64,000 nt of DNA from Siphonodentalium dalli (lineage: Eukaryota > Mollusca > Scaphopoda > Gadilida > Siphonodentaliidae): positions 196,154,935-196,218,934 of the forward strand of contig CP136061.1 of assembly GCA_032622095.1 (NCBI GenBank). Reading direction: 5' to 3'. The notes under the pieces are model-generated. The model saw only the letters and a program-made list of their open reading frames with translations. It was not told the DNA's origin and made no database searches. Below, piece after piece: positions 35,785 through 47,367 of this stretch (the first letter of the stretch is position 1; every line of letters starts with the position of its first letter). The translations under genes were made by a program, and so were the position numbers.

Positions 35785-36830
35785 AAGTTTGAGCTATTGC
35801 CATGTGTTGGCGCCCGTCGTCCGTGCGTCGGTGCGTGTGTCTAGCCGAACGTCAACAATTTCCTTCGGCACGCCCTACAGACCGCATCCCTTATCCGATT
35901 TTCACAAAACTTGTAGCTTCAGGGTGACATATAGATGGGAGATATCGAATTTTTCCCGAATTTCGATGAAAAACATGGCCGCAGCCATCTTGGATTTCAA
36001 ATTTGAATCCATCGGCACACCATACAGCCCGTATTTATGGCCGGATAAGTTTTTAATTTTGCAGGCAGGATTGATTGTGATCACCTTTAGATGGTAGCTA
36101 TCGAATTTGAACGATTGTCGATGAAAAACATGGCCGCCGATAGCCATCTTAGATTTTATTCTTTGCATGACTAAATCATTTTGCACAACCTACATACCAC
36201 ATTCCTCATCCTATCATCACCAAACTTCATATCGATCTTCGGGGTGATCTCTAGATGGGAACCTCCTATTTTGCCCGAAATTTGTGGGAAAACATGGCCA
36301 ATAGTGGCCATCTTGGAATTTACCCTTTGTATGACTAAATCCTTCGGTACACATCTCTCATCCGATCGTCACCAAACTTCATATGGATATTCAGGGTGAC
36401 CTCTAGATGGGAGCGTCCTATTTTTACCGAAATTTGTTAAAAAAAAACAGCAGCCATCTTTGATTTCAAATTTGAATCCATCGGCACACCCTGCAGTCCG
36501 CATTTAATGAAGAATTAGTTTGAAATTACAGGCATGTTTAGAATCACCCTAGACAAGAGCTATGAAATTTGAACAAATTTAGATGAAAAACATGGCCGCC
36601 GGGAGCCATCTTGGATATTACTCTTTGTATGACTAAATCCTTTGGCACACCAACTTCATATATCTTCGGGTGACCTCTTGGTGGGAGCCTCCTATTTTGA
36701 CCGAAATTCGTTGAAATGCCATCTAGGAATATACTCTTTGTATGACTAAAGCCTTTGGCGCTCACAACATACCATATCCCTCATCCGATCATCACCACAC
36801 GTCATACGGATTTTCGGGCTGACCTCAAGT
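35785..36830. repeat. Degenerate tandem repeat with 'aaacatggccgc...gccatctt' core
   Basis: About five to six diverged units of 150-190 bp. Each has 'tcaccaaacttcatat', 'gggtgacctctagatgggag', 'cccgaattt' and 'aaacatggccgc...agccatcttggattt'. All frames are repeat artefacts. Confidence 0.65.
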
Positions 36831-37310
36831 TTACTTTCCTTCTTTATCATTCTTTTAATTGCTCAGCAAAATAATAACTCCATCCCAAGTTGAGCTAAAG
36901 TGTCATTGACATTTTCCTATTAATTACAATGGATACATGTATAAACTGAGTGTGAGAATCCATTTAGTTTATACATGTAAAAAGGGTTAAAAATAAATAA
37001 TTTGATGAAATAAATTCTGTTCTCAATGGAATTAGATAGCTTATTGTGAAAGGGGTATGTTTAATAGCTGTCCTGAACAGTTGATGCATGGTGAGTATTT
37101 TGCACACTAATCAAATTACCATAGGTGCTGATAGGTCAATCTTAATTACCTTTCCCATTTCCATTGTACATTGTAACTGTTTAGTCCCAATTGAAGGACC
37201 TCAACAATTAGACAATTATTCATGATGATATCCTCCACATGATCAATCTTCTCCCGAATCCAAGTGAACCAAGAAAACATCTGTACTATGTCCCCACACC
37301 CGGTTGTGAC

Positions 37311-38081
37311 TAAACACCTAAAAAAAAGAAAGCCCCCCTAATATATTTGGTAATATGTTCTGAGATATTGGATCGATTTTGACGAAACTTTACGCAAATA
37401 TTTAGTGGTATCTGAGACACAACCTGTGCTAGGCACCGTCCTGTGAGTTGTGTTATGACCGGCTGAGCACGAATTGAATGGAAGAGGGATGCTTTTCAAA
37501 AGTTGCAAAACACTGACGCAAGAGTGGGCAGTCATTCCATTGTTCCATTGTTCACACAAGTTGTTAATGGCTGTAAATATGGTCCAAAAGTGACACCGAG
37601 TCCACGATAACATGCGTGTCATCTTCGGGACACAATATGCCCGCTGCATGCCCAGGCCATTCAGTCTAACCACATTCCTTTGGAATGACACCTTTCAGAA
37701 GTTTCATGCCGTGAACAACACAATAGTTATTGAAATCAGTCTCTTTGAAGCCATTTTTCAGTAAACCATATTTCCAACTATGTAGGTCATTGAGGTACTA
37801 ACAAATAAGGATGTTCCAAGTCCCTGCGAGAAGTGGGAGACCAAAGCACAGCGAAATGACTATGATCACTCTACCTGTGTGTTTGCAACTTTTGAAAAAT
37901 GCCCCTCTTCCATTCAATTCGTGCTCACTCATCTATAGATCACCTCACATCACAGTGCTTAGCACACTTGATGTCTCTGGTACCAAAAATCGTTTGTGAA
38001 AAGTTTCATCAAAATCCATCCAATATCTCGTAAAATATTACCGAATATATTAGGGGGAACGTTCTTTTTTTTAGGTGTTTA
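37311..38081. mobile_element. TIR element with TA flanks (Tc1/mariner-like MITE)
   Basis: Long terminal inverted repeats start TAAACACCTAAAAAAAAG on the left and end with the complement at 38081. They include 'ccccctaatatattcggtaa' and extend with interruptions to about 200 bp per side ('cgaattgaatggaagaggg' against 'cctcttccattcaattcgtg'). The flanking TA fits a Tc1/mariner target. No transposase is encoded. Confidence 0.6.
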
Positions 38082-38942
38082 TAACAATATGATTAACTAT
38101 CAAATATTTCTAGTCTTAAAAGTGGTTTTGGAGAGGAGCGCGGGAGATTTTGAATAGGCAGTTTGCACTTTCCTTCAACCCACGTTGGTTATATTTGGAG
38201 GGGTCATGTGAGAGGATGACACATTTAACACGACAATGACAATTGATGAAAATGATCCAAACATATTATTTCTTTTTCTTTTCAGCCTTTATCTTCTTTC
38301 TTTCCTCAGATGAGTTTTTGGTGGTTGTTTTTTCTTTCAGGGATTCCTTCCGGGATATGGCCGCCAATCTTGATTTCTTTATATCTCTTTATACGAATCT
38401 GCCACTAGTCTCTGGAAAATGGCATATCCCTTTGAGCAGATATAATTGATTCCCACACCTGCACATCCGAAACGGTGGAGCCTCATGTCCTCCGTCACCT
38501 GTGGCAGCAGGGTTTAAGGAAACGTTCATGCGCGAAACATCGGGGTATATGGTCACGTGATACATCTGAAGTATATGAATGACCCTGGCAGTTTCCACCA
38601 ATCGTGACGTTACTCTTTTTTAAAAGAAGCTTTTCATTTAATAATATCAAAATTATACATAAACAATCTATCAATACATAAATACAATGACGTATTTGAA
38701 TTTTGAAAGTAGCGAGCGATAATTTTCTAGATATATGTTCTATTTTTCTGTATGGGAAAGATCGAGCGAGAGAAAGTGAGTAAGAGGGTGGCCAGAGAGT
38801 GAGAAACGAGAGATACTAATATGTTCATGCGACAGGTTGTGCGGGTTGTATGAATCTTCATAATATCATTATATTATTTTCAAGTTGCGGATTTATAAAA
38901 AAGTATGCATGTTCATGTTTTGATAACCTTTGAAGGTGCATG

Positions 38943-38948
38943 TATATA

Positions 38949-39041
<93 letters not shown>
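38943..39041. repeat. (AT)n microsatellite, ~100 bp
   Basis: A nearly uninterrupted AT dinucleotide tract. The Tyr-Ile frames on both strands come from it. Confidence 0.95.
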
Positions 39042-39045
<4 letters not shown>

Positions 39046-39714
39046 CACGGGCGGCGTGGGTCGATACTTTTCGAATTTTACTTTCTTTAGTCTACCCAAT
39101 CTGCACATCGGGGAAAACTGCATTATATCGGCATTGTTTGAAGAAGCGATACTTCTCTATGCCATAATATTCCCTCAAATCTTTCTTTAGAGAAGTAAGG
39201 TTTGGATGAATTCCGGACAGTTTAGCTTGATACATTTGATATCGAGCAAACATTAGGAGGAATTTTAGAAAGCTATCCATTTGTTTAGCATCATCAAATC
39301 CGAAAATAGCTCATTCTGGAGATAAGGTAATTGCTATATTTGATGTGCCCTCACCCATTTGTTCAAAGAGTCTCAAAACTTTGTGCACTTGACATTTATT
39401 ATTATACTTCAATATATCCTCATGCAAACAGGTTCACATTGGACACACATATGGCTGGCAGGCCACAGTGAAAACACATATATAATGAGCCCTACATCTG
39501 GTGCTGCAACATATGCTTGTGCAAATAGGTTCATATTGGACTTAGATATTCGCATAGGTTTATATTGGACTTATTTGATTCTGAAATAGCTTCAATAGGC
39601 TCATAGTGAGCTTATTTAATTTTGTTTGTGTTTTTATTTTATTTATTTAATGAATTTTTTTTAAATCCAAATTAAAAAAAAAATAAAAAAATAAAAAAAA
39701 CGCCTTTATTACGG

Positions 39715-40105
39715 CGTCAGACCGATTTTCCGAAGACCTATTACTACGAAGGCCCACAACTCCGAAGGGCCGATTCTCCGACGGCCCATAACTCCGAAGA
39801 TCCGATTCTCCGACGGCCCATAACTCCGAAGATCCGATTCTCCGAAAGCCCATAACTCCGAAGGGCCGATTCTCCGAAAGCCCATAACTCCGAAGGGCCG
39901 ATTTTCCGAAGACCTATAACTCCGAAGGTCTATAACTCCGAAGGTCCGATTCTCCGAAGGTCCATAACTCCGAAGGTCTATAGCTCCGAAGATCCGATTC
40001 TCCGAAGGTCTATAACTCCGAAGGTCCGATTCTCCGAAGGTCTATAACTCCGAAGGTCCGATTCTCCGAAGGTCCGATTCTCCGAAGGTCCGATTCTCCG
40101 AAGAT
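39715..40105. repeat. Minisatellite arm 1 ('ctccgaaggtc')
   Basis: About two dozen 15-17-bp units of the type 'ataactccgaaggtcc' / 'gattctccgaaggtct'. It is the left arm of a giant palindrome with 40803-41170. Confidence 0.85.
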
Positions 40106-40802
40106 TTTGTTTTATCGGGGTATTATCGTTTACTAAATAGTGTACAGTCCAGTGGCGAAGCCAAGTGGTCAAATAATTCCTACTGCCCCTATTAAACCTC
40201 TACTGCTATTTCAGACAATATGGGCCCCTACCAAAACATGTCCAATGTCATGTAAACGCCCGGAAATCGTTCATGGGGCATCAAAATATTCAAACTTTTC
40301 CTACTGCCCCCACCTAAATGGGAATCCTGGCCCGCCACTGACTATACACCAGATACTATAACGTTACGTTGGCCCATGATATGCCAGAGTAAAATGTACA
40401 GGGGTGAACGGGGAAGAACTTGTCGCCCCTGTGCATGTTAGGCTACTCTGACATTCTTGCAGCGTTTCGTTATAATATACCCGGTGCACACCAGTGGCGG
40501 AGCCAGGGTTCCCATTTAGGGGTGCACATTAATTAGCATATGTGGGGGATAATGTGGGGGATATATCATGCATATGATATGCCGAAAGCATATCACGAAG
40601 GCCTGATTTGGCGCATGCATGGGAGGGGTCGCCCCCAATTGTTGGTCCGGGGGCTCCCCTGTGCAGGAACACTGAATATTTGAATGCCTAGGAGGGATTT
40701 CCGGACGTTTACATGACACTTGACATGTTTTTTGGGGGCGGTCTTCCCTAGGGCCCCATTGACCCCGCCACTGGACTGTACACTATTTAATAAGCGATAA
40801 AA
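40106..40802. repeat. Centre of giant palindrome with hAT-like ends
   Basis: Bounded by inverted 'ttttatcg...actaaatagtgtacagtc' (40108-40149) and its complement (40774-40803). Inside, CAGTGGCG (40150) and CGCCACTG (ending 40340 and 40773, with a further CAGTGGCGG at 40492) look like termini of two hAT-type elements. These lack clear own 8-bp duplications. The sequence near 40341-40375 is again inversely related to 40465-40491, so the palindrome continues to its middle. Confidence 0.55.
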
Positions 40803-41170
40803 CATGATCTTCGGAGACTCGGACCTTCGGAGTTATAGACCTTCGGAGTTATAGACCTTCGGAGAATCGGACCTTCGGAGTTATAGACCTTCGGAGAATC
40901 GGACCTTCGGAGTTATAGACCTTCGGAGTTATGGCCCTTCGGAGTTATAGACCTTCGGAGTTATGGGCGTTCGGAGTTATAGACCTTCGGAGTTATGGGC
41001 GTTCGGAGTTATAGGCCTTCGGAGAATCGGACCTTCGGAGAATCGGACCTTCGGAGTTAAAGACCTTCGGAGAATCGGACCTTCGGAGTTATAGACCTTC
41101 GGAAAATCGGGCCTTCGGAGTTATGGATCTTCGGAGAATCGGACCTTCGGAGTTATGGGTCTTCGGAAAA
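40803..41170. repeat. Minisatellite arm 2 (inverted 'gaccttcggag')
   Basis: The same 15-17-bp units as 39715-40105 on the opposite strand ('ttatagaccttcggag', 'aatcggaccttcggag'). Confidence 0.85.
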
Positions 41171-41189
41171 ACGCTACGTAACCTTTATT

Positions 41190-41320
41190 ACATCCCGACA
41201 GGGTGCCCCGAATCATCACACCAAATTTGATTGAAATCGGACCAGCAGTCTGGGAGAAAAATCCAGACAGACAGACGGACAGATAGACAGCCAGATCATG
41301 CTCTTTTATAAATGTATAGA
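41190..41320 (-). mobile_element. Helitron-like terminus fragment
   Basis: On the minus strand it starts A|TCTATACATTTATAAAAGAG at 41320 and continues into (CTGT/CTGTCCGT)n and 'tctcccagactgctggtcc'. Related blocks lie at 53340-53450, 57905-57960 and 58490-58590. The 3' end is not identified. Confidence 0.35.
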
Positions 41321-42009
41321 TGAACGTTGTTTGAGTGTTTTATTGAAAGGTATGTCGCTGTGGCCGTTGTATGGCATTTATTGAGAACCGCTTCACAACA
41401 TGTGTCCAACAGCCACAGCGCTACAGCCTTGAATAAAACACACTCAGACTACATTCATTTTAAAAACTAACTAATAAAATTCGCACATGTATTGTGTAGT
41501 TATATCGATGTATCTATAGCATGCTCATCAGTTCAATTTGAAGCGAGAGTTGTTTAAATTTGATATAGCTGAGTCATTCAAATCAAGGACATCTTTTCAA
41601 CTTTGATCATGATCAACAAAAATGTCAACCTGCGAAGTGCTTTTGTCCTTATATTTGACTAGTTTTAATATTGATATGTCATGCATGATTCACGGACGAG
41701 CGAACACATTCAACGGAGCGAGGACCTCATGGAGCGTGACTCTTTGAACCGTGTGCAACGAAGCGAAACCGATGCACGCAATGGCAAAATATAACGACCG
41801 CTTACTTATCAACAGGCATGCACATAAATATCAGCATAATAACATCCAAATAGTCGGATCATGGCCGAAGATGAAAAAAACTCCAGTAAGTTCGCACGAT
41901 GCCACTTGTTAATTAACTAATATTTTGAGACACTTTTAAGCTATGAAATGTTTTTGAACAAGTATAACCGTCGTTGGATTTAACACAAGATCATCTCTAC
42001 TACGGTGTT

Positions 42010-42186
42010 ATAATACAAAGCAACAACAGAACAAGGAGAACAATAACAAAGAGGAACAACAACACCAACCACAACAACAGCAAAAATAATAACAGTACAA
42101 GCAACAGCAAAAATAATAACATCAGCAGCAACAACAATAACAGCGACAACAGCAGCAGAAACAACAACAACAACAACAACAACAAT
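42010..42186. repeat. Imperfect (CAA/AAC)n microsatellite
   Basis: Interrupted AAC repeats. The Asn-rich plus frame and Val/Leu-rich minus frames across it are artefacts. Confidence 0.85.
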
Positions 42187-42327
42187 AATTTGGAATAAAA
42201 CCAAAAACCGATTGTGCGTTCTGAAGAATGAAAGACTGGAATATTCATCAGAAACATCAGGACGTCCGTCAGCCGTCACGTATTTCGAAATGACTTGAAT
42301 TGTTATATATATACGTGTACACGTATA

Positions 42328-42433
42328 ATGTGGTATCCTGCGATGACTTGTTCGGACCACCATGTATTGCTGAACGTTATCCTCTTTCTACAAGTCACGA
42401 TAATTCTGTCTCAGCTTGGCACGTGCGATGGGT
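42328..42433 (+). CDS. Gene 2 exon 1: signal peptide
   Basis: Start ATG at 42328 (a second in-frame ATG at 42343 gives a better-placed signal peptide). The exon encodes a hydrophobic core (VLLNVILFLQVTIILSQL) ending GTCDG, which suits a cleavable signal sequence. The donor is GATGGGT|GTGAGTATT, leaving phase 1. This is the first of ten exons whose phases join without a break into a 476-aa type I membrane protein. No promoter can be assigned with confidence. Confidence 0.65.
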
Positions 42434-42694
42434 GTGAGTATTCATGTATATTCGATCGTGCGTTCAGATTTAATGTTTGTTCCTATAAATATAATTTTTC
42501 GAATGAAATTTATTATCCACACGAGTGAATGTTTATTAACGGAAAGTTACAATTAAATGGACATAGCTCATTTTAGCCTCAAAATGATGTATTACAGATG
42601 TGTTCATGAAATACACAAACGCATCCTATCATAGTTCACGCAGCAATGAGACAAACATTCTTTGTATTATCATATCATGAATAGCAGCCTGGTT

Positions 42695-42855
42695 TCTCGA
42701 AAACCCGCACATTATCTGCTTATAATAAACTTGGTTTAGGTAGATAATTTGCTTAGAATCGCCTCATTTGGAGTCGATAATGTGCTGAAAATGAGATCGT
42801 TTTAATCACATTATCGACTCTTGAGGTGATTCTAAGCAGATTATGTGCGGGAAAT
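42695..42855. repeat. Palindromic repeat in Gene 2 intron 1
   Basis: 'cccgcacattatctgcttat' at the left faces 'agcagattatgtgcggg' at the right, with an inner 'gagtcgataatgtg' / 'cacattatcgactc' pair. The same family is at 3000-3350 and 22930-23080, and diverged pieces follow at 42940-43040. Confidence 0.65.
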
Positions 42856-43684
42856 GAAACAAACATGCCAACTCAAGACTGTTCAGATGTACGCTCTTTA
42901 ACATGTGTTTTCACTGTGGGCCGCGCCATGAAACGAAATAACGGGTAAGATTCCATTGTCTGCTTATTTCAGAATCAAATAATCACATTATGTACCTACT
43001 TCACATTATACGTCGATTATGTGCGTATTTCTGCGAGGATATGTTGGGAATAGGACTTAGCAAAGAACTACCTTCAATGTTGCATGGTAAAATGAAGAAA
43101 AAGAGGGACAGGTTTTTTTGGATTAAATTTTGACATCAAGATGTCTGTGTTGCATATAGCGTGCGCATAAGATTATTTAACGTATTTATCGATTTTTTTT
43201 TATCAACAAAACCAGACAGTGGTGTAAAAAGCAGGATGATTTCATCTTTCAAACCGCGGTGCGTCTTAATATGGGGACAGTTCATGCATACTTTCAGGAT
43301 TTTCGCAATTTAACTCGCTCTGTTTTGTTATTTCATTGTTAACAAACTACTCACGTAGTTCAAATCGCCCCGTCCAGTGGTTAAGTATGGATTCGGCCGC
43401 GCAGGAACAAGGATAAGTCCAGTGTTTGATAACTTTTATATTCATGAAAGTATTCTGCCGATAAGCAGAATATGTAGATGTTCAGGGTTTCAAGGTTTAA
43501 GCGGGGGTGAATCTTTTCTCAGACACAGGTAGTTATTCCAACATTTGGAGTATCATGTGACCAAATAAGGTCTGATACATCAATATACCCATGTTCATAA
43601 CTTATATCATACTATGTTTACTTACTCGTGACACTTATCAGATCATCCCTCGATTATACAATGATTGTGACTAGTCATAAACAA

Positions 43685-44024
43685 TTAAAGGGGTACAGTA
43701 CACTAAATCCGGCCATTTGTGAGACCATCTATATAATATATGTAGCAAATGAGTGAATTTGATCCATGGATTAGTGAAAAATACACTAGTGTGCTCTATG
43801 AACGATGGAAACAACCTGGTAATTAAAATGAAAATCAATTTATGACTCCAGCATTTATTCATTTTCATTATAATTACCATGTTGTTTGAAGCATTCATTG
43901 AGCACATGAGTGTATTTTGCAGTAATCCATGGTTCAAATTCATTCATTTGTTGCATATATTCTGTTGAGTATAAAAGGAGATGGTCCCATAAATGGTCGG
44001 ATTTAGTGTACAGTACCCCTTTAA
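43685..44024. mobile_element. TTAA-flanked palindromic MITE
   Basis: TTAA lies at 43685-43688 and 44021-44024, with perfect 18-nt-plus TIRs (AGGGGTACAGTACACTAA / TTAGTGTACAGTACCCCT, one extra base differing). The two halves are complementary almost throughout. It lies in Gene 2 intron 1. Confidence 0.8.
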
Positions 44025-44229
44025 GGATATGATCTAGCTAATTATGGTTGAATGTTCGTATACTATATTCTAAAATATATCTTCTACGTATTGTGCTTAC
44101 CAATACATTTAACACTATCAGTACAACCACAGGGGAATGGAACTTGATTCTGGACCAATGAACACATAAACTCTAACTATGTTATTAGTGTATGTATGGT
44201 CCAGGAGACGAGGGACCATGTAGGCTGAC

Positions 44230-44445
44230 GAATTAAACAAGTCGGTCTTCAAAAGCTTTCGGCCTTATGCCTTCTTCAGTTGATATTATTCAGACAAAAT
44301 CCCATGATGGCATGCAGATAAACATACAAATAACAATGTTGTTACTTGTATGTTTATCTGAATGCCATCATGTGATTTCGTCTGAATAATATGAACCGAA
44401 GAAGACCTAAGGCCGAAAGCTTTTGAAGAATGACTTATTTAATTT
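44230..44445. repeat. Inverted repeat with hammerhead-like core
   Basis: Two ~90-nt arms face each other across 44335. On the minus strand the left arm reads CTGAAGA-AGGCATAAGGCC-GAAA, and the right arm (plus strand) reads CCGAAGA-AGACCTAAGGCC-GAAA. CUGANGA, stem II and GAAA form the conserved hammerhead ribozyme core, known from Penelope-like and other retroelements. A proper stem III and cleavage site were not confirmed. Confidence 0.5.
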
Positions 44446-44501
44446 GTCTAACTATCCTATGTTCTCTCGGACAAGTTACATGCTAGTTCTTTTTGTTTCA
44501 G

Positions 44502-44519
44502 ATTGTGTGAAAAGTATTG
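44502..44519 (+). CDS. Gene 2 exon 2: 18-nt micro-exon
   Basis: Acceptor TTTTTGTTTCAG|ATTGTG and donor AGTATTG|GTGAGTA frame an 18-nt exon, phase 1 in and out, encoding YCVKSI in the assembled protein. Skipping it would keep the frame. It is supported only by its splice signals and phase fit. Confidence 0.5.
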
Positions 44520-45079
44520 GTGAGTATTTATAAACGTTTAATTTTGAGCACTCGTCAATGTCGATGTTTCGGACACGATAAAAGCTATGAGGCACATGTA
44601 TCAAGTAGAATGGACTACACTAAGTATATAATCTGGAATGTCGAAAGTATCAAAGCTTTAGCATATCTTATGGATGTGATAACAGTGTAGATTTAGAGGT
44701 TTTAGTTTCTATATATTATGTAAAAGTTATGGTATGTTTGAGAAATATCGTGACACATCTAATCCTAATCTAATCTTACCCCAACATTTATTCGACGTTC
44801 CAGATTGAGGGTGCTTCTGGGTTTCTAAAATTGAATTGGATACCTGAGTGAAAGAATATGCCACACTTAATACGAACTGAACAAATCACATAACATAAAA
44901 CATAGTATTGGAAAAATGTTCAGCATTCCCTACCAAAATAATATATTTGCATTTATCTCAATAAAATATCAAACGATCAGGAATTTAATGTTATAATGAA
45001 AAATGATAACCCTGAAATAAGCAGCACTATGATCCGGCGCTTTTTTGATAGGCGTTCTGAATGAATACTATGTTTGCTA

Positions 45080-45225
45080 TCACACAATAAAACTACATGC
45101 TGCTAGACATTCCATGTTCACATGAAATTGTTTATTAATTATTGTTTTATTATGAATTGTATTTTTAGCATACTGCCTTTCTTGGTGTTTATGCAAATAA
45201 ATCGTATCGTATCGTATCGCCTGTG
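45080..45225 (+). repeat. LINE 3'-tail-like sequence with (CGTAT)n
   Basis: 'ttatgcaaataaat' followed by cgtatcgtatcgtatcg resembles the short-repeat tails of non-LTR elements. No coding part remains. Confidence 0.4.
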
Positions 45226-45318
45226 TAAATGTTCTCAGAGTCATAGCGAGATACCACTCATATTTAAGCATCTGTGTTGGAAGTTTACTCATACTGACAT
45301 TGTCCATATTTCTTCTAG

Positions 45319-45639
45319 ATATTGAGCTCTGTCGGAATGGCACCTATTCGATTCGAACAGATCCAGCCAGTCCACAGGTATTCATACTCCGTTCGAACTG
45401 GTCACTCGAAGAAGCCGAATGCTCTTGCGTTCTACAAGGTGCCAGAATCGCGCGGACTCATATCTCTAGTTCAACTAGTAGTCAAGATTGCGTGTCAGGT
45501 CTGACTGTGTTGCAAGGCAGCCAGAAAATTTTGACGTCACACTGTTCAGATGAAGTGATTACGTCAGAGTTGCCTGGTGTCGTTGATTTATTATCCAAAG
45601 GACCCGTGGATGATTACGTTATAAAACTGGTATACTCAG
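45319..45639 (+). CDS. Gene 2 exon 3: cysteine-containing ectodomain (CUB-like?)
   Basis: 321 nt with acceptor ATTTCTTCTAG|ATATTG and donor ACTCAG|GTTGGT, phase 1 on both sides. It adds about 107 residues (42-148) with four to five cysteines (ELCRNG, ECSCVL, QDCVSG, SHCSDE), N-glycosylation sequons (NGT, NWS) and an ending DDYVIKLVYS. The size, the phase-1 borders and the alternating hydrophobic strands recall a CUB-like beta-sandwich. The family signature is not clear enough to assign it. It is probably the ligand-binding part of the receptor. Confidence 0.65.
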
Positions 45640-46499
45640 GTTGGTATAGACTTACTAGTTAGTTCGCAGTGTACTCGGCTGATGGCTGCGTTGTATAGTA
45701 ATTGTAAATTGTATCAAAAACTGAATTACCTGCATCTATAATCAAACTCACAGAATTGCAATCAGATAGCAAATTCGTAATAATATATGTTGATAACAGC
45801 GATTCTTAGTTAACAACCAAAGCACTCGCCACCTAGTTTGTTCCCCTTTCATGATCTGACGACCAAAGATTTGCTCATTGATTGAACCTCATTATTTTCG
45901 GGTTTAGTAAATGTTCAAATAGTATATTTATTGTGTCAAATTTACTGAGACAACTTAAACCGCTCGATCTCACCATTCTAGCGACGATACACTTTATTCA
46001 CTACATATTATTGTACATCAACATCCACAGCGCATAAGTTTACAGAACGCTTTAAAGTGATGTGAAACACTCCGGCATGGTGATCAAATAGAAATGGAAA
46101 ATAATCTTGTTCAAAGTAGTAAATTTTACAAATAGTATACCCAAATTGACAACAAACACCGACATTTTTATATATGAATTAAATGCAGTGACTCTCGATG
46201 GCGAAATCGTTTTCGTTAGTTTATCGCCGATTGTTGCGTCCCGAATCGAGTAGTAAATATTTACAATTGAGCGTAGTTCTGACAATGTTTTCTATGGAGT
46301 GGTACGGTCGATGTGCTTCAAATTTTCGGCGATATTAGTAGAATGTTACATTCCTCAAGTTGTCATAGCGCCTGAATACTAACTTATCAGTTTAACGCAC
46401 CCGAACAAGTATATAATATGTCTTTAATTGTGCACCAAGCGGCCTAACAACTATCCCATAGTCTGTGTATAATTGTAAATATGCCATCATATTTCACAT

Positions 46500-46635
46500 T
46501 GCACTGTTGATTTTGGGGCAGAAGGAGGATGGCCACCTAGGTCATGCTGATCATTAATATAATTTTATTTGATGTTTTGTATAAATGTTTCATCGCTTTT
46601 GTGCAAATAAACATATTATTATTAGTTGGCGTTTT
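46500..46635 (+). repeat. LINE 3'-tail-like sequence
   Basis: 'ttgtgcaaataaacatatta' followed by ATT repeats is similar in design to 45080-45225. Old insertion in Gene 2 intron 3. Confidence 0.35.
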
Positions 46636-46775
46636 AATTTTACCACTAAATGTGGCTGTTTTCGATGAGAAAAAATGTGCATCGAACCAACCGAATGTTC
46701 GTCTTTCTTCATGTTATATTACTGGAATGCACATAACAGTTTACTTATTATTTATGATTTGTTTCATTTTATAGG

Positions 46776-46826
46776 TTATATAGCCAACGTCCAGTGTAAT
46801 GGGCCCCTCCAACATTTCACAAAAGG
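46776..46826 (+). CDS. Gene 2 exon 4: short extracellular linker
   Basis: 51 nt, acceptor TTTTATAG|GTTATA, donor CAAAAG|GTATTT, phase 1/1. It encodes GYIANVQCNGPLQHFTK, with one cysteine. No domain is assignable. Equal in size and phase to exon 5, which suggests module duplication, although the sequences are dissimilar. Confidence 0.55.
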
Positions 46827-47316
46827 TATTTCTCCATTCATTTATATGAATAATTTAATATTGAGACTTTTTTTTAGTTTTCTAAGCATACATATTGTTA
46901 AAGATCGAATGCGTGTGACGAAGAGTGTTTTTTTATTGGCCATGCACTTGAAATGAGTCTACATGTCTGATAGTGACAACTGTAGGTGGCAAGTATTTGG
47001 TATGGTTGTAGCGGACGCGTCTATTGTGTATAGTATATAGGGGACGATAAGAAACGTAAACCCATCCACGACTGACCGTTACTTGCAATTCAGTTTGTAG
47101 TTCTATGAAAATGGTTCTTGGCGCATGAATGAATCGTATATTATATGTACATGTACACGTGCCGTGAACCATGCATTTATACTTGCGTATGCAATGCGTC
47201 ACATCGACTCTCAGTATATTACGTTTCAAATGACAATTCCCCAAAAAATATAAAAAATATATATATATATAAACAATGAAACTCGACTATTTATAATTAC
47301 ACCTTTGTCGCTTCAG

Positions 47317-47367
47317 AAATTATAACTGTTGGGTATTGTGAAGATGACGATTACGAATTTGAACCAG
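47317..47367 (+). CDS. Gene 2 exon 5: short acidic extracellular linker
   Basis: 51 nt, acceptor TTGTCGCTTCAG|AAATTA, donor AACCAG|GTATGT, phase 1/1. It encodes EIITVGYCEDDDYEFEP, which begins the acidic stalk. Confidence 0.6.

Noticed and set aside
38893-39190. Tyr-Ile repeat proteins on both strands
   Set aside because: Produced by the (AT)n tract; low-complexity artefact.
39647-40172. Frames with RRIGPSENRTFGV-type repeats
   Set aside because: Translation of the 15-17-bp minisatellite; changes frame freely with unit length.
39715-41170. CRISPR-like regular repeats
   Set aside because: Contiguous 15-17-bp minisatellite units without unique spacers, in an animal-type genome.
41862-41887. 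ATG-GCC-GAA... followed by a GTAAGT donor, a possible alternative first exon of Gene 2
   Set aside because: Only eight codons, and it would bypass the signal-peptide exon; no further support.
41862-42328. Promoter assignment for Gene 2 from the 'ttatatatatac' at about 42303
   Set aside because: AT-rich motifs are everywhere in this window; the distance to the ATG is too short for a normal 5' UTR.
41980-42363. Val/Leu-rich open frames on the minus strand and an Asn-rich frame on the plus strand
   Set aside because: They are translations of the imperfect (CAA)n microsatellite at 42010-42186.
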